Shown: positions 56,543-64,000 of the stretch, in pieces | Layout of the letters: each line of letters begins with the position of its first letter | Position numbering within the stretch: the first letter of the stretch is position 1 | Assembly (NCBI GenBank): GCA_963783355.1 | Contig: CAWANF010000014.1 | Coordinates: 230,249-294,248, forward strand | Origin: CAWANF01 sp963783355 | Lineage (GTDB): Bacteria; Bacteroidota; Rhodothermia; Balneolales; DATFMH01 | Reading direction: 5' to 3' | Length of the DNA: 64,000 bases | Program-made: the position numbers and the translations under genes | The notes under the pieces: model-generated | The model's input: the letters and a program-made list of their open reading frames with translations, nothing else | Told to the model about the DNA's origin: nothing | Database searches by the model: none

Positions 56543-57479
56543 ACTTCTTTCTTACTAGCAGCAACTCCCTGTGCTGTGTATTCCCGTATTTTTTTTACTA
56601 ATGGTTCCAGGATTAGGTCGACACACTCATTAAAAAGCAGATGATTTTTTAAGTCAAAAGTCATCATTTCTTTCCTTGGCGCTTTGATTCGCTTATAAAC
56701 TTTTGTTGTATAATCGAACGTAAACAACGGATCCCCTTTAGCAGCGATTAATACCACGGGACAGTTGATGTTGCCATTACTGATTCCTGATAAATCGGCA
56801 TTGAATAGAGAGGAAATGAACGAGATTGGATAACTGGTTAACCCCAAAGGATCCTTCATGAATATATGTTTATAGGTTTCATCTTTAAAAACCCGGCTGG
56901 GTCCAGGTAGGTCGTAACAGGTATCTGATGGGCCGGGGAAATATGGGCTAATAAGTTAACGAGCGTTGGGTAAATTTTGTGAAACCTGGAAAACCAGCGG
57001 GGGAAACGGGTTATCGAAATAGATTCCTTCAAATCGGTAAGAACTGCATTATGAGCAAATACAGCTTGTATTTCGGTATCCTGCGATGCCACTGCTAAAC
57101 TCAGAATTCCGCCTTGTGAAGTACCTAAAACAATAGGTTTCTGATTGTATTTCGAGTAAATGTATGAAACAGCATCCCGCGTATTTTGAATCATGTCGTC
57201 GAAGGTAAAATCTTTCTTGTCACGCGGACTTTTTCCATGAGACAGGAAGTGAATTCCGACAACATTAAAGCGATTGGCTGCCAGAGAACTTAGAAACGGA
57301 TCATAAAAAAGAGGGTGGGTCATTGTTCCGGGCAGAAATAAAATATAAGGGTCCTGCGGAAATGCGTCATAAATTGATAAAACAATTTCGTGGCCTCCGG
57401 AATGAATCATTTTTTCCCGGTAATTCGGGTACGATGAATCATTTAATATTTCTGGTCTGCTTACATTTAAAAAGCGCAT
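56533..57479 (-). pseudogene. Alpha/beta hydrolase with one frameshift
   Basis: Two frames join to one ~315-residue alpha/beta hydrolase. The N-terminal part has FLPGTMTHPLFYDPF, FLSHGKSP and nucleophile Ser in GTSQGG. It breaks near 56900 in GGACCCAGCC. The correct continuation DPSRVFKDETYKHIF leads into the second frame, with Asp in AAKGDPLF and His in LKNHLLF. All three triad residues are present, so only the single-base shift inactivates it. Likely an esterase or lysophospholipase-type enzyme; substrate unknown. Confidence 0.8.
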
Positions 57480-57653
57480 GTGCCTTATTTCCGCCGGTGT
57501 TTTAACGGCATATAAGGTTATACCTCATGAAGAAACCAGGATCCGTTAATGCCGGCATGTTTCTATTATGGTTATTCTATAACATAATCAATGCTTTCGA
57601 AAACGATTGCAAGGAAAAGTATTTATTATAGAATATTATAATACCTTAAAAAA

Positions 57654-58223
57654 TCAATCATTCAGATCTTCCGGAACCAGGGAGTACAAGATGGCATCTA
57701 TTGTTCGGTTACGGACCCTGAGCCGTTTTCTTAAAATACCTTCTTTTTTGGCACCGGCTTTCTCCGCTACACGCCGGCTGGCCATATTTCCAACAGCTGC
57801 CAGTATCTCAAGTCGATTTAATTGCAGCATTTGAAATGCGAAACGGGCCGTCAGAATCGTTGCTTTGGAGGCTATGCCCTGACCGGTGCAGCCGGTTCTT
57901 ATCCAATATCCCAGGTTGGCAAAACCATGGTGCCGGTTAATTTGATTAATTCCACAACTGCCTATTAAAATTTTTTTATCCGGATTGGTAACTACAAAAC
58001 TGAATTCTTCCAGGTTCTCCCAAGCCTCTTGTCGTGATAATACCCACTCCCGGTTTTCAGCTTCTGTATACTCGTTATGACACCAGGGGAGCCATGGTGA
58101 AATTTGAGAGATAGACTCCGTTACCGCCTCGTAATGTGTATCTAGATCATCCATTTTAAACGTACGAATGACAACATCATCCAGTGTATCTGTATAGGAA
58201 TAGGGTGGAACGAAAGGAATCAT
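57654..58223 (-). CDS. GNAT N-acetyltransferase (RimJ/RimL type)
   Basis: 189 residues, intact. The acetyl-CoA binding region GYWIRTGCTGQGIASKAT is the Q/RxxGxG/A-type motif A. It is followed by RLEILAAVGNMASRRVAEKAGAKKEG, typical of ribosomal-protein-serine/alanine acetyltransferases and antibiotic acetylases. N-acetylates a protein or small amine; the target is unknown. It lies in the region of broken genes but shows no lesion. A LacI-like word (AAAACGATTGCAAG) lies at ~57600, downstream of its stop. Confidence 0.9.
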   Translation of the reverse strand: MIPFVPPYSYTDTLDDVVIRTFKMDDLDTHYEAVTESISQISPWLPWCHNEYTEAENREWVLSRQEAWENLEEFSFVVTNPDKKILIGSCGINQINRHHGFANLGYWIRTGCTGQGIASKATILTARFAFQMLQLNRLEILAAVGNMASRRVAEKAGAKKEGILRKRLRVRNRTIDAILYSLVPEDLND

Positions 58224-58588
58224 AAAAACATTTTGCCGTAATGAATTTTCAAATGGAAAATAAGACAGTCCTGTCAGAATTAAAATAAATAACGTGAGTT
58301 CGGAATAAATAGGTTATTAAGATTTTATGACCATCGGTGGTTGACGGTGGCCGATCTGAGGCAATATATCGTTACACTTAATATAATTATGGGTTGATAC
58401 CTATTAATAATTACTATCCCGGGGCTTATGAAATTTTCTTGACAGCTATCGTCTTCTCCTGCTCCGATATTCATTTCGGAGGCTGCCGTCCTTCGTCTTA
58501 CGGTTTATAGTAAATTTGGCGGCCTGATTTTCGCAAATCGAAATCAATTTAAATAATTACAAAGCATACCCTGCCGTTTAAGCTGTAT
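58224..58588. other. Gene-free stretch
   Basis: 365 nt with no supported gene. It contains a small hairpin (CTCCGA / TCGGAG near 58465) and several stops in all frames. Confidence 0.4.
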
Positions 58589-59047
58589 TTAAACGACTGG
58601 TTTCGGCCTTTGAAATAATAAGTTGGGGATAGCGATGCCAACAGCCAGGGCAATTAAAATAATAAGCGTTTTTACAGCATTAACAGTGGTTTGGTTTATA
58701 AGTTCTGAGCTTACTGAAGTTGAGATTACCGATATTTTTAAGAGGCCGATCATCGTTTTGTATGCGAACGTGCCGGGAATCATAGGAATGACTCCCGGAA
58801 TTGTAAAAACAGGCGGTGGGGCAAAGAGCTTTCCGGAAAAATAGACCCCCATAAATCCCACAGTCGTTGATCCGGCTAATGTGGCTAGTCCGATATCCAC
58901 TCCTGTTTGCAATAAAATGGTTCTGATCGTATTTCCGACGGCCCCGATAAGTACACAGCTCAGAAGAGTCCTTTTGGGTACATTAAATAACAGGGCGAAA
59001 CCTAAAGCGGCTATCCCGGACCAGAAAAAGTCATATAAAATTTGCAT
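58589..59047 (-). CDS. ThrE/YjjB-like threonine/serine exporter subunit
   Basis: 152 residues with about four to five membrane helices. The segment PGVIPMIPGTFAYKTMIGLL is the signature of the ThrE_2 (DUF3815) half of split threonine/serine exporters (YjjB in E. coli). It probably works with the DUF1212 half, whose gene ends 6 nt upstream but is frameshifted here. Intact itself. Substrate could be Thr/Ser or a dicarboxylate. Confidence 0.85.
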   Translation of the reverse strand: MQILYDFFWSGIAALGFALLFNVPKRTLLSCVLIGAVGNTIRTILLQTGVDIGLATLAGSTTVGFMGVYFSGKLFAPPPVFTIPGVIPMIPGTFAYKTMIGLLKISVISTSVSSELINQTTVNAVKTLIILIALAVGIAIPNLLFQRPKPVV

Positions 59048-59053
59048 GGGGGT

Positions 59054-59869
59054 TCATAATCCGGATACCCCAACAATATGCATCGCCAGCAGAAGTCCGA
59101 GTGCAATGGCGAAGGTTATTAATGCTCCTGTGATTCCTCTTGCAATACCCACGCTCGTATAACCCCGTACCAAATCGACAACGGAATTGATTAATGGAAC
59201 CCCAGGAACAAGCAATAACACCGATGCGGCAAGAGCAATTTCAGCTTCATTACCGATATGGAATCTCATAGCCAAACTCGCGATTAACCCGGCTACAAAT
59301 GCTGTTACCATGGTCACTAGATAGCGGGATTAAAATAATGTCGATTTAACTCTTGTCGCACAAACATCGCCAGCGATGAAGCCAGGAAAGTAACGCCGAA
59401 AGCCAGCAAGTCACCTCCAAATAAACGGCTGAAAGCAGCACAGGAAAAACCTATAGTAAAAACAATTAACCAGCGATTATACAACGGTTTTTTATTACTG
59501 ATGCGAACCAGTTCCGACCGCACTTGTCGTCTATCAAGATGTTCATATATTACCCGGTCTTTGAGTCGGTATACGGCCGAAACCGTGGTCATGTTCACTC
59601 CGGAATCGTTGATTCTTCGGATTTTAGTACGAAAATCGTCCCCGCTGTTCAGAGGTAATACTAATCGAATTTTGCGAGACCAGAACATCAAGCCAGTCAC
59701 AGCCCAGAGCCGTTCCGATCTGATGAACCGCTTCTTCGACTCTGCGTGTTGCGGCACCATTTTGTAATAACAGCTGTCCGGCCCACAACGCTAAATCAAT
59801 CACGTCCGAAAGTTCGGTACGGTTAAGTGGTAATTTGTTTTCCGGGTCAGGTAAATTTTGTGTATTCAC
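59054..59869 (-). pseudogene. DUF1212 (YjjP/ThrE N-terminal half) exporter subunit with two frameshifts
   Basis: Three frames join to a ~270-residue DUF1212 protein. The first begins MNTQNLPDPENK and has GAATRRVEEAVHQIG and WLDVLVSQNSISIT. It breaks near 59650 in GAACAGCGGGG, then the second continues SGDDFRTKIRRINDSGVN. This breaks near 59320 (NHYFNPA then LVTMVTAFVAG), and the third part has PGVPLINSVVDLVRG. Partner of the YjjB-like gene directly downstream. With this half broken the exporter should be non-functional, unless the breaks are sequence errors. Confidence 0.82.
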
Positions 59870-59992
59870 AATGATAATCTAATACCCTTAATGTGGGTAT
59901 ATTTTTTTACTTAATCGTGCGATATATTAGGATTTTTATCGTTGAGAATAAACAGAAAGTTGTTAGTTGAAAATTAGGATGTGAGCAATCAA

Positions 59993-60424
59993 CTATTCGT
60001 AATCGTCGTAAGCCGTGATATTTTCTTCCTCATTCGTCGTGCTGCTTTCTGCAAAGGTCAGCAGGTATCCATTGCAATCTTCTATAGTAAATTCCACAGC
60101 CCCGTAAAAAGTCGTATGAATATCCTGAACCACTGTAATTTTGTCCTTTAACTGGCCATAAAGTTTATTAATCTTATCAACATCAATGTAAAAGGACAGT
60201 GCACCGCCAACAGGTTTATCTTTTAAAGCAGGAATCTCTTTAGACAGGTTGGCCCTGGTCTGAAACATGATTTCTGTTTCTCCATTTCGCATCATGGCCC
60301 ATTCAAAATCGCCTTTTTCCGGTACCGACATTACAAGTTCAAAATCAAGGACATTGCGATAAAAAGCGATCGATTTATTGATATCATCGACCATAATATT
60401 GGGTGTGAGTTTTCTGAAAGCCAT
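59993..60424 (-). CDS. VOC (glyoxalase/bleomycin resistance fold) family protein
   Basis: 143 residues from the ATG at 60424, which has a CAGGAGTG box upstream; an earlier in-frame ATG at 60463 lacks one. Pattern: TPNIMVDDINKSIAFYRNVLDFEL, MMRNGETEIMFQ and FTIEDCNGYLLTFAE, i.e. paired beta-alpha-beta-beta-beta units. Possible metal ligands are few, so it may bind rather than turn over a small molecule. Function unknown. Confidence 0.85.
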   Translation of the reverse strand: MAFRKLTPNIMVDDINKSIAFYRNVLDFELVMSVPEKGDFEWAMMRNGETEIMFQTRANLSKEIPALKDKPVGGALSFYIDVDKINKLYGQLKDKITVVQDIHTTFYGAVEFTIEDCNGYLLTFAESSTTNEEENITAYDDYE

Positions 60425-60555
60425 GTGGATGACACTCCTGATGCGTTGTAGTTTTATATTCATAAATATATGTTACAAAATAGATTAGCTTAAAAAAAAT
60501 AATCTTTATTAATGATATTAAAAATTCCTGGTATACTAAGCTGATTTGCCCCGGC

Positions 60556-60581
60556 CTGACAGGTTTTTGAAAATCTGTCAG
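60556..60581. repeat. Palindromic repeat resembling a dispersed FCB-group hairpin
   Basis: CTGACAGGTTTT / AAAATCTGTCAG, 12-bp arms with one wobble. It looks like the CCTGACAGGTTTT-type repeat I recall from Bacteroidota genomes; it could also act as a terminator. No other copy is seen in this window. Confidence 0.5.
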
Positions 60582-60658
60582 AATTGTTTACTCCTTGTTA
60601 TAAATAGGTTATGGATTGAGAGTAGAAAAATTCGGATTTTGAAGATTCTAGATGCTTT

Positions 60659-60988
60659 CTTTATGACGGACTGTTTCAACAAACACTAAAGGACTTTTTA
60701 ATAAAATATAAAGCCAGTCGTTTTAAAATCATTCAGAGGGATGCGGATTTAAGTACATCTAACTACTGTTATATATTCAATTCGCTCTCTCCTTATATCA
60801 GATCAGGCGATATCCTGTTATTTGATGAGTTTAATGTCCCGAAGCACAAGTTTAAAGCTTTTAATGAATAGACTCAGGCAAACTATATTACCTATAAAAT
60901 CATCTCTTCCGTAAATAATTTTTTACAACCGGCCATAAAAAATAAAAGAATAAATATTTTCTTACTTGTACTCCAATTACTTATCTGA
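60659..60988 (+). pseudogene. Remnant of a TylF/macrocin O-methyltransferase-type gene
   Basis: Frame without a start reads LYDGLFQQTLKDFL, RDADLSTSNY, then YIRSGDILLFDEFNVPKHKF and AFNE, followed by an in-frame TAG at 60869. The family sequence continues past it (TQANYITYKIISSV). This matches the C-terminal half of TylF-like SAM-dependent methyltransferases (HxDxDLYxST, GxxxxFDEFN). The N-terminal half is absent and the rest of 60425-61230 holds nothing else clear. Confidence 0.7.
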
Positions 60989-61230
60989 TTCCGTTATTGT
61001 AAAATAATGAAATAAGTCAAATAAATATTCAAAATAGTACAAAATTCACAGCAAAATGAATTGTCATTTTCTGTAATTAGACTTAAATAATAGTTGTTAG
61101 ATAAATAGATGATTAACCCGAAATCTATTCAAGCTTTTTGGGAAAACAGGCCGGAGATCCTGATATGAACAACAGAAAAAAATAGTTTTAAATACGGCTT
61201 TGGTTCTACCAATCGAATAGGGAGACGATC

Positions 61231-62355
61231 ATGATATACATCCTCCAATACGTTAAAAAGAATATTGTCTTTTCAGTAGTGTGGAATACTTTGAGGAATG
61301 GCAGATCTCTGGTTATTCCCTTGGCTTTTATGATTTTGCTTACAGGCTGTTATAATAAAAGCTTTAATGCCCCTGCCTGGCAGCTTGCTAATGGGACGGC
61401 TGGACAATCTATTTCTGCTATTAGTATATACGGGGGTGACCCTGACACGGTTTATGCTTATGGCAACGGATTGTTGGTGAGCAGTGATGCGGGTCGCATG
61501 GGGGATTCTACGGAGGATTGCCATCAAAAATACATATAGGCACCCCTACAGGTCGATCCATTGAATTCAAAACGCTTATATGCTTCTATAGCGGATTGGA
61601 GGAGGATGACTATTTTTCCCGATATGTCACTGGCCAGTCCACTGATGGGGGCACAAACTGGAAGTTCCTAAATGTAAAAGGAATACTGGCAGACGCGGCC
61701 TCTGCAATTCGGTTTGACCCTGCGAACCCAAAGTCCGTGTTTATAGCCGAGTATTCCGGGCATATCCTCCATTCGGTGGATCAGGGATAACCTGCCATAC
61801 CATCTACTGCCCTCAGGGATTTCAGAACCAACTTTAGACAGTGGCCGTTGACCCGTCGAACCATCATATCTTTTATGCCGGGTATAATGATGGAATCTAC
61901 AAGAGTACGGATCAGGGAAAGACCTGGCAAAATTAATTTGGGATTTACCATAGATTCCCAAATTTTGTTAGCGATTGATCGCCAATCTCCGGAAACGCTT
62001 TATGCCGCCATTGATTTTTCTTCAAACGCCAATTATCAGGGTGGCGTATATAAATCCACCGATGGAGGAAGACACTGGAAGACAATGACACGGGTTTGAG
62101 TGCTCACAACCGGCAAATAAGGTCAATGACCATCAACCCTAAAAATCCGTACCGATTATCCCTGGGGCTTTCCTGTACCAGGGACCCCTTTGCTATGAAT
62201 CGACAAACGGGGGAGAATTGTGGTCCGGCTTCAGTGAGGGTCTGCCGGATTCCGGAGCGGTTCAAAGTATTGAGATTGATACCATCAACGCCAAAATATA
62301 TTGCGGCGTGAGCGCTGGCAGCGCTGGTGGGGTGTATATCAGAGGAGAGAGATGA
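61231..62355 (+). pseudogene. BNR/sortilin-like repeat lipoprotein, copy 1, multiply frameshifted
   Basis: Begins with a good ribosome site (AGGGAG, 6-nt spacer) and a lipoprotein signal ending ILLTGC. The repeat-rich body (SAISIYGGDPDTVYAYGNGLL, STDGGTNWKFLNVKG, YNDGIYKSTDQGKTW, KSTDGGRHWKTMTR) has the xSxDGGxxW pattern of BNR/VPS10-type propellers. It is split over at least four frames (near 61510, 61790, 61940, 62098). The C-terminal end (LPDSGAVQSIEIDTIN) matches copy 2. Confidence 0.75.
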
Positions 62356-62534
62356 CCTAATGGTATCGAAACATTACTTCAAGATCTGCAAAGTTTTCGG
62401 AAACGTTGCGAATATGACTAAAATATTGAATGACAAACGAAAATGGCAAGACCGATTATGTAAATCAACAAAATTACGCACGAGGTTCAAAAATGGTAAA
62501 AGCTAACATGTTTTCTGGAATATCTTTGATTTTA

Positions 62535-63611
62535 AAGTGGCATTGGTTTTACTGACGAGTTCAGGGTAAGAATAACGTTTCATACAAAAATGACCCTCGT
62601 TCAGGGATTCAATATTCTTCCTGGCAACTTGCCAAGGGAACGTCTGTGAACCGATTACAACTATAAGCATATACCGAAATAACCCAGATACAATCTATGC
62701 GCTGGGAAATGAAGTATTAAGAAGTAAAAATGGGGGATTTGACTGGGAACCTATTGTAAGTTCAAGTACCCAAATCGGAGATCTTGTGGTCGATCCATAT
62801 AACAACGATCATCTATATTATGCTTCAATTATACCGGACCCATGGAACATGACAGATTCTCCGATGTATGATCTTGTAATATCCATTAATGGGGGAAAAG
62901 AATGGAACACTCTTGAAAAAGAAGTTATATATCCTCCTGTGATACAGCCTGAAATACGGCTGGATCCAATGAATAGTGACACGGTATATGTTTATACAGC
63001 TTTGGGCTATATCCTGCGTTCGAGTGACAAAGGTCAATCATGGAATAGCCTTTCTCGACCTCATGGAGTTTCAGGCAAACTATCTTCTCTTGTTATTGCC
63101 CCGTCAAACGATCATGTCATTTACCTTGGGTATACTTCTGGAATTTATAAGAGTACAGATTAGGGGAAAAGCTGGGAAATGCTCAATTTAGGATTTACTA
63201 TAGATTCCCAGAGCCTGCTTGCAGTGGATCCCCAATCCCCGGGAAACAGTTTATGCCGCCATTGATTCTTCTACATCTTACTCAGGTGGTGTTTATAAAA
63301 CCTTTAATGGAGGTGAGGATTGGCAAAAAATTGATAATGGATTAAGAAGTGTCAAAGATCATGAAATTAAGTCAATAATTATCAATCCTAAGGATCCCAA
63401 CCAAATACTTGTAGGTTTCCATAGTACGGATGGTCAGCTTTGTTTTGAGTCAACAGATGGCGATAAGATATGGACAGGTTTCAGTAAAGGTTTACCAGAT
63501 ACTGGAACAATTCAAAGTATACAGATTGATACGACTAACAACAGGATATATTGTGGGATAAGCGGAAGCAATAGTGCGAGTAATGGTGTCAATATCGTGA
63601 CAGGAAAATGA
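62535..63611 (+). pseudogene. BNR/sortilin-like repeat lipoprotein, copy 2, decayed
   Basis: Tandem paralogue of copy 1. The N-terminal signal is fragmentary (VALVLLTSSG then a stop) and WQLAKGT is recognisable. The best-preserved part runs from 62786 (DLVVDPYNNDHLYYAS, RSSDKGQSWNSL). It meets an in-frame TAG at 63162 where copy 1 has CAG (KSTDQGKTW against KSTD-stop-GKSW), then a frameshift near 63235. The end SKGLPDTGTIQSIQIDTTN matches copy 1. A point nonsense codon argues for true decay rather than indel errors. Confidence 0.75.
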
Positions 63612-63683
63612 CCGTGATAAAAATGCAAGCTTAACTCAGTTTTAATTTCAAAAGCCCAAATCCGATTTATGTAGGAGGTTAAT

Positions 63684-64000
63684 ATGAAAAAGATGCTTAT
63701 AAGTTTAGGCTCAGCAGTGATATGCTTAGCAGTTTTATCTTCTATGCCCGCATATTCTCAGAACAAATGGATGCACACATACATTATTCCAAGCAAAGGC
63801 ATAACTCAGTCATTCAATCTCTCTAATTCTGCTACTGCTCAGTCAACACCTTCCAATTATCCCAATATAACATTATATCCTGATAATAATGATGATCAGA
63901 GCGAGATGTCAATTGTTGCTTATGGAGATCACGTAATTGCCGGTGACAATGCCGTCATACAAAATGTAAATCCCGTTGATTTAAATCAGGGTTACTACTA
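63684..64000 (+). CDS. Secreted protein of unknown function, 3' truncated by window edge
   Basis: A near-perfect ribosome site (TAGGAGGT) lies 5 nt before the ATG. The first 105 codons are open to the end of the window. A signal peptide (MLISLGSAVICLAVLSSMPAYSQ) is followed by a Ser/Thr/Asn-rich segment (SFNLSNSATAQSTPSNYP). No family recognised. It lies just after the two decayed BNR-type lipoprotein copies; a secreted propeller or type IX cargo is possible but unsupported. Confidence 0.75.
   Translation, partial: MKKMLISLGSAVICLAVLSSMPAYSQNKWMHTYIIPSKGITQSFNLSNSATAQSTPSNYPNITLYPDNNDDQSEMSIVAYGDHVIAGDNAVIQNVNPVDLNQGYY

Noticed and set aside
57601..57614. LacI-like word AAAACGATTGCAAG as an operator
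   Set aside because: It lies downstream of the GNAT stop and about 120 nt upstream of the broken hydrolase, with no module partners; too weak to list as a feature.
1..64000. CRISPR array, rRNA or tRNA genes, integrase or transposase
   Set aside because: I saw no regularly spaced repeats, no rRNA or tRNA-like stretch, and no recombinase motifs in any frame.

Overview
The window looks like a chromosomal segment from a plant-polysaccharide-degrading bacterium of the FCB (Fibrobacterota-Chlorobiota-Bacteroidota) group. Three things point there: a type IX secretion C-terminal sorting domain on the 10.9-13.1 kb protein, a catalytically degenerate Nudix regulator of the Bacteroidota AraR type, and large FG-GAP/ASPIC lipoproteins. 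Many genes start after A/T-rich leaders without a Shine-Dalgarno sequence, as in Bacteroidota. Several others carry clear AGGAGG boxes, and there is no SusC/SusD pair, so a non-Bacteroidia lineage (for example Balneolota, Calditrichota or Ignavibacteriota relatives) is possible. I cannot name the taxon from sequence alone.

Region 1 (1-34.6 kb) is a long carbohydrate-degradation island. It holds two tandem DUF5695-like (alpha/alpha)-barrel proteins, a GH31 enzyme, a giant FG-GAP/ASPIC lipoprotein, a type IX-secreted Svx-like metallopeptidase on the opposite strand, an S9 peptidase lipoprotein, a neurotransmitter:sodium-type (NSS) transporter, GH127, an alpha-xylosidase-like GH31, GH2, a second giant FG-GAP/ASPIC lipoprotein, an MGH1/GH142-like enzyme and a GH51 alpha-L-arabinofuranosidase. 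Most carry signal peptides, lipoboxes or Tat-like leaders. The mix suggests attack on arabinose-rich pectin side chains, xyloglucan or cell-wall glycoproteins.

Region 2 (35.2-46.5 kb) is the cytoplasmic L-arabinose pathway: a sodium/solute symporter with a translationally coupled 81-residue membrane protein, the divergent AraR-type regulator, araB, araD and araA, then transketolase and an exported aldose 1-epimerase. Two identical-armed palindromes (AAGTGTTA-N3-TAACACTT) lie before the symporter and before araB and are very probably AraR operators. A related half-site (ATACACTTA) lies before GH127, GH31, GH51 and galM. Before GH31 and GH51 it sits in the same register behind an identical LacI-type box, so polysaccharide breakdown and arabinose catabolism appear to share regulation.

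Region 3 (46.6-54.3 kb) is mostly housekeeping: an aldo/keto reductase, a TonB-dependent receptor, a PQQ-type sugar dehydrogenase lipoprotein, asd and glyS. Region 4 (54.3-63.6 kb) is full of broken genes: an aldo/keto reductase, an SDR, an alpha/beta hydrolase, a ThrE-type exporter subunit, a methyltransferase remnant and two tandem BNR/sortilin-like lipoprotein copies. They carry single-base frameshifts, and two carry clear in-frame nonsense codons, with intact GNAT, YjjB-like and VOC genes among them. The last 317 bases are the start of a secreted protein that runs off the window.
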